DNA of 39,727 nt from contig JAMDEE010000021.1 of assembly GCA_023487605.1 (NCBI GenBank), positions 1-39,727 on the forward strand, in the 5' to 3' direction. Made by a program: the position numbers and the translations under genes. Source of the stretch: Patescibacteria group bacterium (GTDB taxonomy: Bacteria > Patescibacteriota > Microgenomatia > Levybacterales > UBA12049). Shown piece after piece: positions 34,587 through 39,727 of the stretch. The notes below the pieces were generated by a model, which saw only the letters and a program-made list of their open reading frames with translations, searched no databases and was not told where the DNA came from. The stretch's first letter is position 1, and every line of letters begins with the position of its first letter.

Positions 34587-35420
34587 TTAAAGGGGTATCG
34601 GCAGGAAGTTTTGGGAAAGATTAATTTTTAACGTATCATTCAACCAGTGCTTTCCGTGTGCAGGCGCGTAGGCTTGTTCTTTTGCCGGTGTCGGCAAGCC
34701 GGAGGGTTCTTTCGGAAAAGCATATCCTATTATGTGTCCGAAGTCTACGAACCAGGGACTTCTCAAAAGAATATTTTTTGTTCCTATCCTCATTTGTACA
34801 GCGGCGCCCTTAGTCTTGTCGCTTCCTGTTAGTTTAGATACGTCAATTTTCCAAAAATCCTCGGACGCTGCAGTTTTTTCCGATGTTGCTTCCAGGGTTC
34901 CTTTTAATAACCGGCCGGAGCTATAGTCGTAAACTAAACCGAAAGCAAATCCGTCCTTACTTATTTTTCCATTAACTTTCATTAACTTATGTTTTCCTGC
35001 CGGTGCCAGAGACATTTCAAATTTGTCGCCGTTGGGCGGGGTTAAAGTAAGAGAGCGGAAATCCCAGGCGGGGCGGGAGGGTAAGGGTTCCAGGCCCAAG
35101 TCGGCAAGTTCTTCGGGCGTAAAGTCTGTAGGTTCTTCCCTAACGGAAAATGTAGCCACCGCATTTTGTTTAAAGTCCGCACCGGCGGGGGAAAAATACT
35201 CAACCGTAATTGTTTTGTCGTCTGCTTTTCTGACCATACCTAAATTTTGCGCGTCGGTAGACAAAATTTGTTCTCCTGTTGCGTGTCCCGATTCCCAGGT
35301 TAAATCTTTAACGTAATTTCTGAAGTTTGCAATATCAGCAGGCTTAATAGACGCGGGTTGTTCCGGTGTTTTTAAAATTGTCGGTTTTGGACCAAGTTGT
35401 CCTGTTGTTTCTTCCGGCAT
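34587..35420 (-). CDS. unknown protein, 277 aa
   Basis: I do not recognise a family. From ATG 35420 it begins MPEETTGQLGPKPT, has no signal peptide or membrane helix, a Pro-rich start, and an alternating hydrophobic/polar pattern (ITVEYFSPAGADF, FRSLTLTPPNGDKFEMSLA, KNILLRSPWFVDFGH) that suggests beta structure. A longer frame starts at 35552, but its first 44 codons run through a terminator hairpin and a separate promoter unit, and a good promoter sits just before 35420, so the short form is preferred. Confidence 0.65.
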   Translation of the reverse strand: MPEETTGQLGPKPTILKTPEQPASIKPADIANFRNYVKDLTWESGHATGEQILSTDAQNLGMVRKADDKTITVEYFSPAGADFKQNAVATFSVREEPTDFTPEELADLGLEPLPSRPAWDFRSLTLTPPNGDKFEMSLAPAGKHKLMKVNGKISKDGFAFGLVYDYSSGRLLKGTLEATSEKTAASEDFWKIDVSKLTGSDKTKGAAVQMRIGTKNILLRSPWFVDFGHIIGYAFPKEPSGLPTPAKEQAYAPAHGKHWLNDTLKINLSQNFLPIPL

Positions 35421-35428
35421 ACAAGGGG

Positions 35429-35457
35429 AGTATAGGACAAAATCGGAAATATTACAA
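35429..35457 (-). promoter_or_regulatory. promoter of the 277-aa gene, predicted leaderless
   Basis: TTGTAA, a 17-bp spacer and TATACT, eight bases from the ATG at 35420; the predicted leader is about 2 nt. It lies between the small-RNA terminator and the gene. Confidence 0.7.
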
Positions 35458-35468
35458 ATTTTAGCCGC

Positions 35469-35488
35469 AAAAAAACCCCTTGCGGGGT
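35469..35488 (-). terminator. intrinsic terminator of the candidate small RNA
   Basis: Stem ACCCC/GGGGT with GCAA loop, followed by T7 on the minus strand. Confidence 0.85.
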
Positions 35489-35548
35489 CTTTTCGGGGTA
35501 ACTTTATTGCTAAAGTCTCCTGCCTTTTGAAACTTACGTTTCTGAGGT
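35469..35548 (-). ncRNA. candidate structured small RNA, about 80 nt
   Basis: Between a strong promoter and an intrinsic terminator, the predicted transcript contains three consecutive perfect hairpins: GAAAC-GUAA-GUUUC, ACUUUA-GCAA-UAAAGU and ACCCC-GCAA-GGGGU, the last followed by a run of seven U. All three loops are GNRA tetraloops. The linkers are purine-rich (AAAAGGCAGGAG) and UACCCCGAAAAG; the CCCC of the second linker could compete with the terminator stem. It does not match tmRNA, 6S, SRP RNA or a riboswitch that I know. It could instead be an attenuator of the next gene, but that gene has its own promoter downstream. Confidence 0.6.
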
Positions 35549-35554
35549 ACATGC

Positions 35555-35583
35555 ATTTTAACCTATGTATATAAACATGTCAA
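35555..35583 (-). promoter_or_regulatory. promoter of the candidate small RNA
   Basis: Consensus TTGACA, exact 17-bp spacer and TAAAAT; the start is predicted near 35548. It is among the best promoters in the window. Confidence 0.75.
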
Positions 35584-35608
35584 TAGGGACAAACTAGGTC
35601 AAATCCAG

Positions 35609-35738
35609 TCAATATTATTACAAATATTAGAATGTTTGAGATACTACTTAACCGTTGTAAGGTTGTGAAGTCCGTTTTAACAGCTCAAAGAGGTCTTTTT
35701 TATCCACGCTTATATTCTGTTTAATCCGATTTTGTATT
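35609..35738. repeat. 130-bp direct repeat, left copy
   Basis: Same orientation and 129 of 130 bases identical by eye to 36646-36775 (difference: C at 35621, A at 36658). It contains the last 28 codons of the 41-aa ORF and its 3' flank. The two copies enclose a 907-bp segment with the toxin operon. Confidence 0.97.
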
Positions 35739-35773
35739 TCTTTTCTTTTGATGTTGAAAGGTGTTTTTTTCAC
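35648..35773 (-). CDS. 41-aa ORF after the toxin gene
   Basis: Starts with GTG overlapping the toxin stop (TTGTGA) and gives MKKTPFNIKRKEIQNRIKQN followed by ISVDKKDLFELLKRTSQPYNG. It is basic at the N-terminus, and the C-terminal DLFELLKRTSQP resembles the tails of small antitoxins such as those that fold onto RelE-type toxins. Function unproven. Most of it lies in the 130-bp repeat, so a headless second copy exists at 36685-36775. Confidence 0.45.
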   Translation of the reverse strand: MKKTPFNIKRKEIQNRIKQNISVDKKDLFELLKRTSQPYNG

Positions 35774-36015
35774 AAATGTATATCTACATCATATACCTTA
35801 ATTGTGTTGTTTGCTGGCTTATATGTAAAACCCCAGTAATGTTTGTTTATTCTAAACCTCCAAAGTTGTCCACCCGAACCAACTAGGGGCTTAAAATCTA
35901 AAGAAGTATAATTTGAATTAGTTTTCAAAAACCCTATTTGCTTATCAAACTTCTTTGTAATTCCAAAACTCTTTGCTTTTTTAATTGCTTTATCATCAAC
36001 AATTACACTAATCAC
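35770..36015 (-). CDS. RelE/ParE-superfamily toxin-like protein
   Basis: 81 residues, GTG start overlapping the previous gene by 8 bp. The body SLDFKPLVGSGGQLWRFRIN, then KHYWGFTYKPANNTIKVYDVDIHL, follows the RelE pattern of a central Leu-x-Gly strand, an FRIN-[KR]-YR-like strand and a final I-x-V-x-D-[VI] strand. Type II toxins of this fold usually cleave mRNA at the ribosome. Third gene of a minus-strand operon that lies between direct repeats. Confidence 0.7.
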   Translation of the reverse strand: MISVIVDDKAIKKAKSFGITKKFDKQIGFLKTNSNYTSLDFKPLVGSGGQLWRFRINKHYWGFTYKPANNTIKVYDVDIHL

Positions 36016-36295
36016 TATATTCAGGTAAGTCCTTAAGCCCTGCGATTATTCTCTCTAATTGTTCTTCCGTATAAGAACCAGAGGCTTTTAATGAAGCCTT
36101 CAATTTTCCTAAATCAGGAAAATCAAAAGTAGTCATAAATGAAAGTTCGTCAACTTCTGGCATAATATCTTTCCAAACGACACTCCATTTTGGCAATGGT
36201 TGTGGAGACAACGGCATTAGAACCTCATTGATAACACTTAGGTCAAATGCTTCTAAATCCTGAATTTTGTCTAATGTATATGGTTGATTAATCAT
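36008..36295 (-). CDS. unknown protein before the toxin, possible antitoxin
   Basis: 95 residues from ATG 36295 (MINQPYTLDKIQDLEAFDLS), chosen because it overlaps the preceding stop by 8 bp and has AAAGG upstream; an ATG nine codons earlier is possible. Acidic, helical C-terminus (GSYTEEQLERIIAGLKDLPE). No helix-turn-helix or ribbon-helix-helix is evident. Overlap with the toxin gene suggests a coupled pair, but antitoxin activity is only inferred from position. Confidence 0.55.
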   Translation of the reverse strand: MINQPYTLDKIQDLEAFDLSVINEVLMPLSPQPLPKWSVVWKDIMPEVDELSFMTTFDFPDLGKLKASLKASGSYTEEQLERIIAGLKDLPEYSD

Positions 36296-36554
36296 CTTGC
36301 TTGCCTTTCTTTTTCTTTTCATGCAGATTTTGCGTTTGCAATATAGTTTGAGCCAAAGCTATACCAGAACCTAATGGAAGAGTTACCCTAGCAACAACCT
36401 GTCCTTTAGTAACATCGCTAGGGTTAATGTAAGCAAATTCTATTGTTAAATCTATATCTGTAACCGTTACTCTTGCGATTTGGGAATAAGCACTTCCCAC
36501 GACAGTACCAGTGTTTATTACAGTTTCTACCGTTTGTGGTGTTTTGTCAGCCAT
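36288..36554 (-). CDS. DUF3467-like small protein
   Basis: 88 residues from ATG 36554 (MADKTPQTVETVINTG). The middle, AYSQIARVTVTDIDLTIEFAYINP and VVARVTLPLGSGIALAQTIL (in parts), resembles DUF3467: a Y-x-N/Q start, an LxF strand and a helix at the end. It ends in a Lys-rich tail. Function unknown. First gene of the cassette, placed one base after a predicted transcription start. Confidence 0.55.
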   Translation of the reverse strand: MADKTPQTVETVINTGTVVGSAYSQIARVTVTDIDLTIEFAYINPSDVTKGQVVARVTLPLGSGIALAQTILQTQNLHEKKKKGKQDD

Positions 36555-36561
36555 TATTGAA

Positions 36562-36570
36562 ATTATACCA
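36562..36570 (-). promoter_or_regulatory. extended -10 promoter of the cassette
   Basis: TGGTATAAT (TGn plus a perfect TATAAT), seven bases before the ATG at 36554, again giving a leaderless transcript. No good -35 box. Confidence 0.6.
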
Positions 36571-36645
36571 TACTGTCGCAAATTTTCTCACAACCTTCTG
36601 TTTTAATAATATCAAGGCTCTACGTGCTTAAACTACACATTAGCC

Positions 36646-36775
36646 TCAATATTATTAAAAATATTAGAATGTTTGAGATACTACTTAACCGTTGTAAGGT
36701 TGTGAAGTCCGTTTTAACAGCTCAAAGAGGTCTTTTTTATCCACGCTTATATTCTGTTTAATCCGATTTTGTATT
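36646..36775. repeat. 130-bp direct repeat, right copy
   Basis: Partner of 35609-35738. It ends exactly within the truncated start of the DUF2958 gene, at the second codon of the remaining frame, and carries a headless copy of the 41-aa ORF on the minus strand. Confidence 0.97.
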
Positions 36776-37035
36776 CCAAAGAAAACGAAAAAGATCCGAT
36801 GGTCGTTTGTAAGTTCTTTTTACCTTTAACTAAATGGGCTTGGTACGCAACCGGGTTTGACGGAAAAGACACATTTTTCGGCTTTGTTTGCGGAGAATAT
36901 CCCGAACTCGGATATTTTTCCTTATCTGAACTTGAAAACCTCGAAGGCCCTTACGGCTTAGGCGTTGAACGAGATAGGTATTTCGAACCCGTCAGATTAT
37001 CTGAAATTCAAAGCATTATTCTTAAAAACCGCTAA
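36769..37035 (+). pseudogene. DUF2958 protein, N-terminus lost at the repeat junction
   Basis: 88 codons from a TTG. KDPMVVCKFFLPLTKWAWYAT, FFGFVCGEYPELGYFSLSELE and GPYGLGVERDRYFEP (quoted in parts) are DUF2958, a family found on plasmids and integrated elements. Normal members are about 105-115 residues and have 15-20 more residues before LYS; here the frame reaches a TAA upstream within the direct repeat. Either a remnant or an N-terminally shortened gene. Confidence 0.65.
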
Positions 37036-37038
37036 TAC

Positions 37039-37066
37039 TTGCAATTTGTATAATTAATTTTATAAT
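37039..37066 (+). promoter_or_regulatory. promoter of the 142-aa gene
   Basis: TTGCAA, a 16-bp spacer and TATAAT, nine bases before the ATG at 37076, so the leader would be about 3 nt. Confidence 0.65.
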
Positions 37067-37075
37067 CAGTTTGTA

Positions 37076-37504
37076 ATGACAATTGAAGTTGTAAAAGATA
37101 AATCTAAATGGTTTGGTTTAAGGCATGAAAGAAAAGCTAGGGTATTGGAATATAGGTTTTGGGAAGAACAAGTTTCTCCTGGTTTAACTTATTCTGGAAG
37201 TGCTGATGTAGAAATGACACATATGACTTCTATTTTGGCACACGAAAGACGACCGGGTGATTATTTTCAATTCCTACATCCATTATCAGAAAGAAGTTTA
37301 ATGGTTATAACTAAAACTGATATGTTAGATGAAGGGGAAGAAGTTATTTATTCGGGAGATGAAATAAATCAAGCAAATTTAAAAACCCTACGAGGAGAGA
37401 CAGTAGTATATAGAGCAACAAAACCGGGAGATTATCCTCCGCTAGAACCAGGTCAAATAGATACGACTGAAAGAGCTCATAAACAAAACGGTGTTGTAAT
37501 TTGA
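37076..37504 (+). CDS. unknown protein, 142 aa
   Basis: No family recognised. Soluble, no signal peptide, evenly charged; EMTHMTSILAHERRPGDYFQ and LRGETVVYRATKPGDYPPLE stand out, the second Pro-rich. It has its own promoter and its own terminator, so it is a single-gene unit within the accessory region. Codon use (many AGA and ATA, few GC-rich codons) is more A/T-rich than in the core genes, which suggests transfer. Confidence 0.6.
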   Translation: MTIEVVKDKSKWFGLRHERKARVLEYRFWEEQVSPGLTYSGSADVEMTHMTSILAHERRPGDYFQFLHPLSERSLMVITKTDMLDEGEEVIYSGDEINQANLKTLRGETVVYRATKPGDYPPLEPGQIDTTERAHKQNGVVI

Positions 37505-37512
37505 GAAATTTA

Positions 37513-37540
37513 GGGGTCAGGAAACCGATCCCTTTTTATT
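37513..37540 (+). terminator. intrinsic terminator of the 142-aa gene
   Basis: GGGGTC, bulged A, GG, loop AAA, CC, GATCCC, then TTTTTATT. Starts 9 bp after the stop codon. Confidence 0.8.
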
Positions 37541-37712
37541 ATAATTCCACTTTATGCAAAATTTGTGCCTTCATCCCCTGATATCGTATTTCTCCCTTTG
37601 TCGTTAAATAAAAAGATAACTCCGAATTAGTTTCGCATAATTTTTCTATTGGATATAGTGATGGAGATAGTATCTGATTATCTGGAACACTTAAATTAGC
37701 CGAATATATCAA
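37539..37712 (-). CDS. 57-aa ORF, possibly the tail of a lost gene
   Basis: TTG start overlapping the TGA of the GIY-YIG ORF. It reads ...YSANLSVPDNQILSPSLYPI, then EKLCETNSELSFYLTTKGEI, then RYQGMKAQILHKVEL. The composition is protein-like rather than random, but no family is recognised. It could be the C-terminal remnant of a larger gene joined to the GIY-YIG fragment. Low confidence as a functional gene. Confidence 0.25.
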   Translation of the reverse strand: MIYSANLSVPDNQILSPSLYPIEKLCETNSELSFYLTTKGEIRYQGMKAQILHKVEL

Positions 37713-37897
37713 GCTAACTCAACAATTGAGTGGTCCCAAATACCAAGATGTGAGCCGGGTGGGACTACACTTCGCCAAGGCTTCGAGTAGCAGGATTTCC
37801 CTGACTGATATTTTTTCAAACGATTTTTTAAATCTGGGGTATATCCTACATAATAACGGGAGGTTGATAGATTATGAAGAATGTATGTATAAAACAT
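37709..37897 (-). CDS. truncated GIY-YIG nuclease
   Basis: 62 residues. MFYTYILHN....RYYVGYTPDLKNRLKKYQSGK is the N-terminal half of the UvrC/YhbQ-type GIY-YIG domain with both signature motifs and the following Arg. Family members run to about 80-90 residues with a catalytic Glu; here the sequence after SKPWRS (VVPPGSHLGIWDHSIVELA) does not fit, and no catalytic Glu is evident. Probably a broken copy. Confidence 0.55.
   Translation of the reverse strand: MFYTYILHNLSTSRYYVGYTPDLKNRLKKYQSGKSCYSKPWRSVVPPGSHLGIWDHSIVELA
37864..37893 (+). promoter_or_regulatory. possible promoter of the PLD-gene leader
   Basis: TTGATA, an 18-bp spacer and TATAAA on the plus strand, giving a start near 37900 and a leader of about 110 nt. 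It overlaps the GIY-YIG start region on the other strand. Confidence 0.4.
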
Positions 37898-37899
37898 AG

Positions 37900-38009
37900 C
37901 TTGCTATCTGTAGCTTCAGCGAAAGATAGTGACCCGTCGGGACCGAATGCCGTACTGGCAATCAGCCTCTGGGATAACCTGAGGCAAGTATACCAGAATA
38001 AGGAGGAAA
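37900..38009 (+). promoter_or_regulatory. structured 5' leader of the PLD-family gene
   Basis: Successive possible hairpins: CTATCT/AGATAG (37905-37929), CCC/GGG, TGCC-GTACT-GGCA, and an 8-bp stem GCCTCTGG/CCTGAGGC with one U-U mismatch and GATAA loop (37965-37985), then AAGGAGG before the ATG. CTTGC at the start and GCAAG at 37984-37988 could close the structure or exclude the last stem. Resembles a cis-regulatory leader but no known riboswitch class. Confidence 0.35.
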
Positions 38010-38459
38010 ATGAATAGCTTTCTTATCTCCAAACTTTACGACGAAACGACCTTCTACCAAGCATTTTTAACCGATTTAGAGGCTTGTAGAAACGAGGTTA
38101 TCATCGAAAGCCCATATATTACCTCCGAAAGAACCAGGCCCTTTATACCTCTTTTTACCCGCTTGATTGAAAAGGGTGTAAAAATATATGTTTTTACCAG
38201 AGACCCTAAGGAACACGAAGAAATTATGGAATACCAGTCGGAAGAAGTGATTTCTTTGTTTGAAAGAATGGGAGCTCAAGTTCTACTTTGTATCGGAAAT
38301 CATCACAGAAAGTTGGCCATCCTAGACCGAAAAGTACTTTACGAAGGAAGTCTTAACATTCTTTCCCAAAACCACAGCCGGGAAATTATGAGAAGAATTC
38401 AATCGAAGAAATTAGCGATGGAAATTTTTCATTTCTTAAAACTTGAAAAATTCCTTTAA
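38010..38459 (+). CDS. single-HKD phospholipase D-family protein
   Basis: 149 residues with one PLD motif, HRKLAILD, followed by YEGSLNILSQNHSREIMRRI. One HKD per chain is typical of Nuc/BfiI-like nucleases, which act as dimers, and of PLD domains in accessory regions. The N-terminal part (VIIESPYITSERTRPFIPLF) forms the usual first strand. No signal peptide, so a cytoplasmic nuclease or phosphodiesterase is likelier than a lipase. Strong ribosome binding site AAGGAGG. Confidence 0.75.
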   Translation: MNSFLISKLYDETTFYQAFLTDLEACRNEVIIESPYITSERTRPFIPLFTRLIEKGVKIYVFTRDPKEHEEIMEYQSEEVISLFERMGAQVLLCIGNHHRKLAILDRKVLYEGSLNILSQNHSREIMRRIQSKKLAMEIFHFLKLEKFL

Positions 38460-38482
38460 AAAGTATAAAAAGGAGGTGACGT

Positions 38483-38710
38483 ATGGACAAAGAATGGATA
38501 AAAAACAACGGCGAGATGATTAAGAAAGCATATTCCATTGCCGTTAAGAATAAATATAATGTTGGACTAGTTGTTGATGTTCTGAAAATTTTGAAGGAAA
38601 TTGATCCTAAGAACGCGGATTACAAATTTGCAGTTAAACTATCTAATATCTTAAAGTTGTTTGATAAAACGGCTAAAGTGAAGGCATTAAGAAGACTTAA
38701 AGCAAACTAA
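38483..38710 (+). CDS. unknown 75-aa helical protein
   Basis: No family recognised. Lys-rich (about one fifth Lys), predicted all-helical, no membrane segment. A near-perfect ribosome binding site AAAGGAGGTGA lies before the ATG, which supports real translation. 23 bp after the PLD gene, so the two probably form an operon; its last 4 bp overlap the convergent XRE gene. Confidence 0.6.
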   Translation: MDKEWIKNNGEMIKKAYSIAVKNKYNVGLVVDVLKILKEIDPKNADYKFAVKLSNILKLFDKTAKVKALRRLKAN

Positions 38711-38904
38711 ATCTTGATGCTTATTTTAAGTACCTTTCCGATTCTTCCCAAAATATCCGAATTTGCGTTTACCTCAGCTCTTTCAATCATTGCGTAATAT
38801 GTAGTCGTAATCTCTGCTTTTTCAGCGACTTCTGCTTGGGTAAGCTTACTTTTCTCCCGTGCTTCTCTTACCTGTTTTGCGATTCTTTGTCTTGTCGTAA
38901 TCAT
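38707..38904 (-). CDS. XRE-family helix-turn-helix regulator
   Basis: 65 residues from ATG 38904 (MITTRQRIAKQVREAREKSK). LTQAEVAEKAEITTTYYAMIERAEVN (in part) is the HTH_3 fold, with GRIGKVLKI as last helix. The longer reading from 38934 includes promoter sequence and is less likely. Single-domain; it may control the neighbouring PLD/75-aa operon. Confidence 0.85.
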   Translation of the reverse strand: MITTRQRIAKQVREAREKSKLTQAEVAEKAEITTTYYAMIERAEVNANSDILGRIGKVLKISIKI

Positions 38905-38919
38905 AATTATATTTATAGT

Positions 38920-38928
38920 ATTATAGCA
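38920..38928 (-). promoter_or_regulatory. extended -10 promoter of the XRE gene
   Basis: TGCTATAAT on the minus strand, 15 bp before the ATG at 38904, for a leader of about 9 nt. Confidence 0.55.
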
Positions 38929-38936
38929 CTTCACAC

Positions 38937-38969
38937 AAAAAAATAGGGGGCAGACATTCTACCCCTATT
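38937..38969 (-). terminator. intrinsic terminator for the chrA transcript
   Basis: Perfect 8-bp stem AATAGGGG/CCCCTATT with a 12-base loop, followed by a T run on the minus strand. It lies 157 bp after the ChrA stop. I see no gene in the 38970-39125 stretch. Confidence 0.75.
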
Positions 38970-39125
38970 CCAGAACTAAATTTTAGCTTCATTTCTTACT
39001 AAAAACACACTGCATAAAAGTATTATTCAATGGATTAAATGTTAGCATTGGTATTTTCGTTTAATGATCGATAATCTCAACGAAATGAATGATGACAGAA
39101 ACTAGTTTAACGATGGGAATTTTGC

Positions 39126-39727
39126 TTAAAATAAGAATAGAGAGATAATTGCCGTTCCTAAAATTGTCCAAATAACATCCTTTTTAAATCTGACGATAAC
39201 TATGAGAGCTGCTAAAAAGATTAGCCATGTCTGCCAGTTAATAAGCGATTTTTCGCCAAACTGAAGTGCAACCGCAGCGATAATCCCTATAAATCCTGCC
39301 TGAAAACCTTTTACCACAACTTTGACTGCCTTAAGGTGTTTAATTTTTTCGTGGAATTGTCCCAAAAAAATAATAAATAAAAGTGAGGGAAGAAAAATCG
39401 CAACTGTTGCAAAAAATGCGCCAATCCATCCGTAAACTTTATACCCTATAAATGCCGCAGTTATAAAAACCGGACCTGGGGTAATCTGCCCTATCGCAAT
39501 TCCGTCCCTAAACTGGGGCAGGGTTAACCAATGAAACCCGTTAACGACAATGCTATTTATAAGAGGTATCGAACCGAAACCCCCTCCGAATGCAAATAGG
39601 CCAATCTGAAAAAAAGTCGAGGAAAGGGTCCAGACAATAGAATGGTTAAACCATAAAATCAGACTTATGATAACAAGCGTTATCAAAAGGAAAACAAGTT
39701 TTATATCTATTGCATAATTTTGCGGAA
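39126..39727 (-). CDS. ChrA (CHR) family transporter, 5' end beyond window
   Basis: About 200 codons are visible and the frame stays open to the right edge without an ATG, so the gene is partial; TTG at 39686 is a possible but unlikely start. FFQIGLFAFGGGFGSIPLI, QFRDGIAIGQITPGPVFITAAFIGYKV (in part) and several hydrophobic helices are the CHR domain. It is either a short-chain CHR protein or the C-terminal half of a two-domain ChrA. Family members export chromate, but the physiological substrate here is open. Confidence 0.85.
   Translation of the reverse strand, partial: PQNYAIDIKLVFLLITLVIISLILWFNHSIVWTLSSTFFQIGLFAFGGGFGSIPLINSIVVNGFHWLTLPQFRDGIAIGQITPGPVFITAAFIGYKVYGWIGAFFATVAIFLPSLLFIIFLGQFHEKIKHLKAVKVVVKGFQAGFIGIIAAVALQFGEKSLINWQTWLIFLAALIVIVRFKKDVIWTILGTAIISLFLF

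Noticed and set aside
35421..35552. 44-codon N-terminal extension of the 277-aa protein starting at 35552
   Set aside because: It runs through three hairpins and an intrinsic terminator, begins about 3 nt from the end of a strong promoter, and a second promoter precedes the ATG at 35420. The region reads better as a small RNA.
37900..38009. Group I intron fragment or known riboswitch
   Set aside because: The stretch is too short, and the conserved P, Q, R and S elements of group I introns or consensus of ykkC, ZTP, fluoride or preQ1 riboswitches cannot be aligned convincingly.
1..39727. Alternative genetic code with TGA as Gly
   Set aside because: TGA closes gatC, atpB, the toxin gene and others exactly where the families end, and no in-frame TGA interrupts core genes.
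1..39727. CRISPR array or Cas genes
   Set aside because: No regularly spaced repeats of 24-40 bp and no Cas motifs; the only direct repeats are two 130-bp copies and short heptamer arrays.

Overview
The window looks like a chromosomal segment of a Candidate Phyla Radiation (Patescibacteria) bacterium, most like Microgenomates. This is inferred from the style of the genes: a very short ATP synthase delta subunit, divergent but complete housekeeping enzymes, almost no intergenic space, and small accessory ORFs. TGA is used as a stop (for example gatC, atpB), so the recoded SR1/Gracilibacteria code does not apply. No taxonomic marker was searched.

Region 1 (1-17.9 kb, all minus strand) is one unbroken run of 17 genes. 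In transcription order: polX, lemA, htpX, murT, gatD (lipid II amidation), gatC, gatA, gatB (tRNA amidation), a GGDEF diguanylate cyclase, dnaE, then atpB-E-F-H-A-G-D, with atpD cut by the left edge. Gaps are at most about 40 bp and many genes overlap. Region 2 (18-25.6 kb, mostly plus) holds tRNA-Asp, a membrane-anchored LysM protein, tRNA-Gly, pyrG, rplS and yraN, then uvrB and lexA diverging around a palindrome, then dedA and rsmI diverging. Region 3 (25.6-33.3 kb, minus) carries sugar-phosphate and PEP metabolism (manB, bifunctional phosphoglucose/phosphomannose isomerase, ppsA, eno), holA, a small metallopeptidase and a YkuK-type RNase H-like protein.

Region 4 (33.4-39.7 kb) is accessory: a secreted glycoside-hydrolase-like protein, an unknown 277-aa protein, a candidate structured small RNA with its own promoter and terminator, a toxin-antitoxin-like cassette flanked by 130-bp direct repeats, a DUF2958 remnant, a GIY-YIG fragment, a PLD-family protein with a structured leader, an XRE regulator and a ChrA-type transporter cut by the right edge.

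Three themes cross the regions. First, several genes at the head of a transcription unit have a promoter placed so that the mRNA would start at the start codon (leaderless), while internal genes use strong Shine-Dalgarno sites. Second, short degenerate arrays with a strict 7-bp period occur in gatB (twice), in the signal peptide of the glycoside hydrolase and between two genes. Third, the most novel-looking object is the roughly 80-nt RNA at 35469-35548, with three successive perfect hairpins each capped by a GNRA tetraloop. There is no CRISPR array, no rRNA and no intergenic stretch longer than 300 bp.
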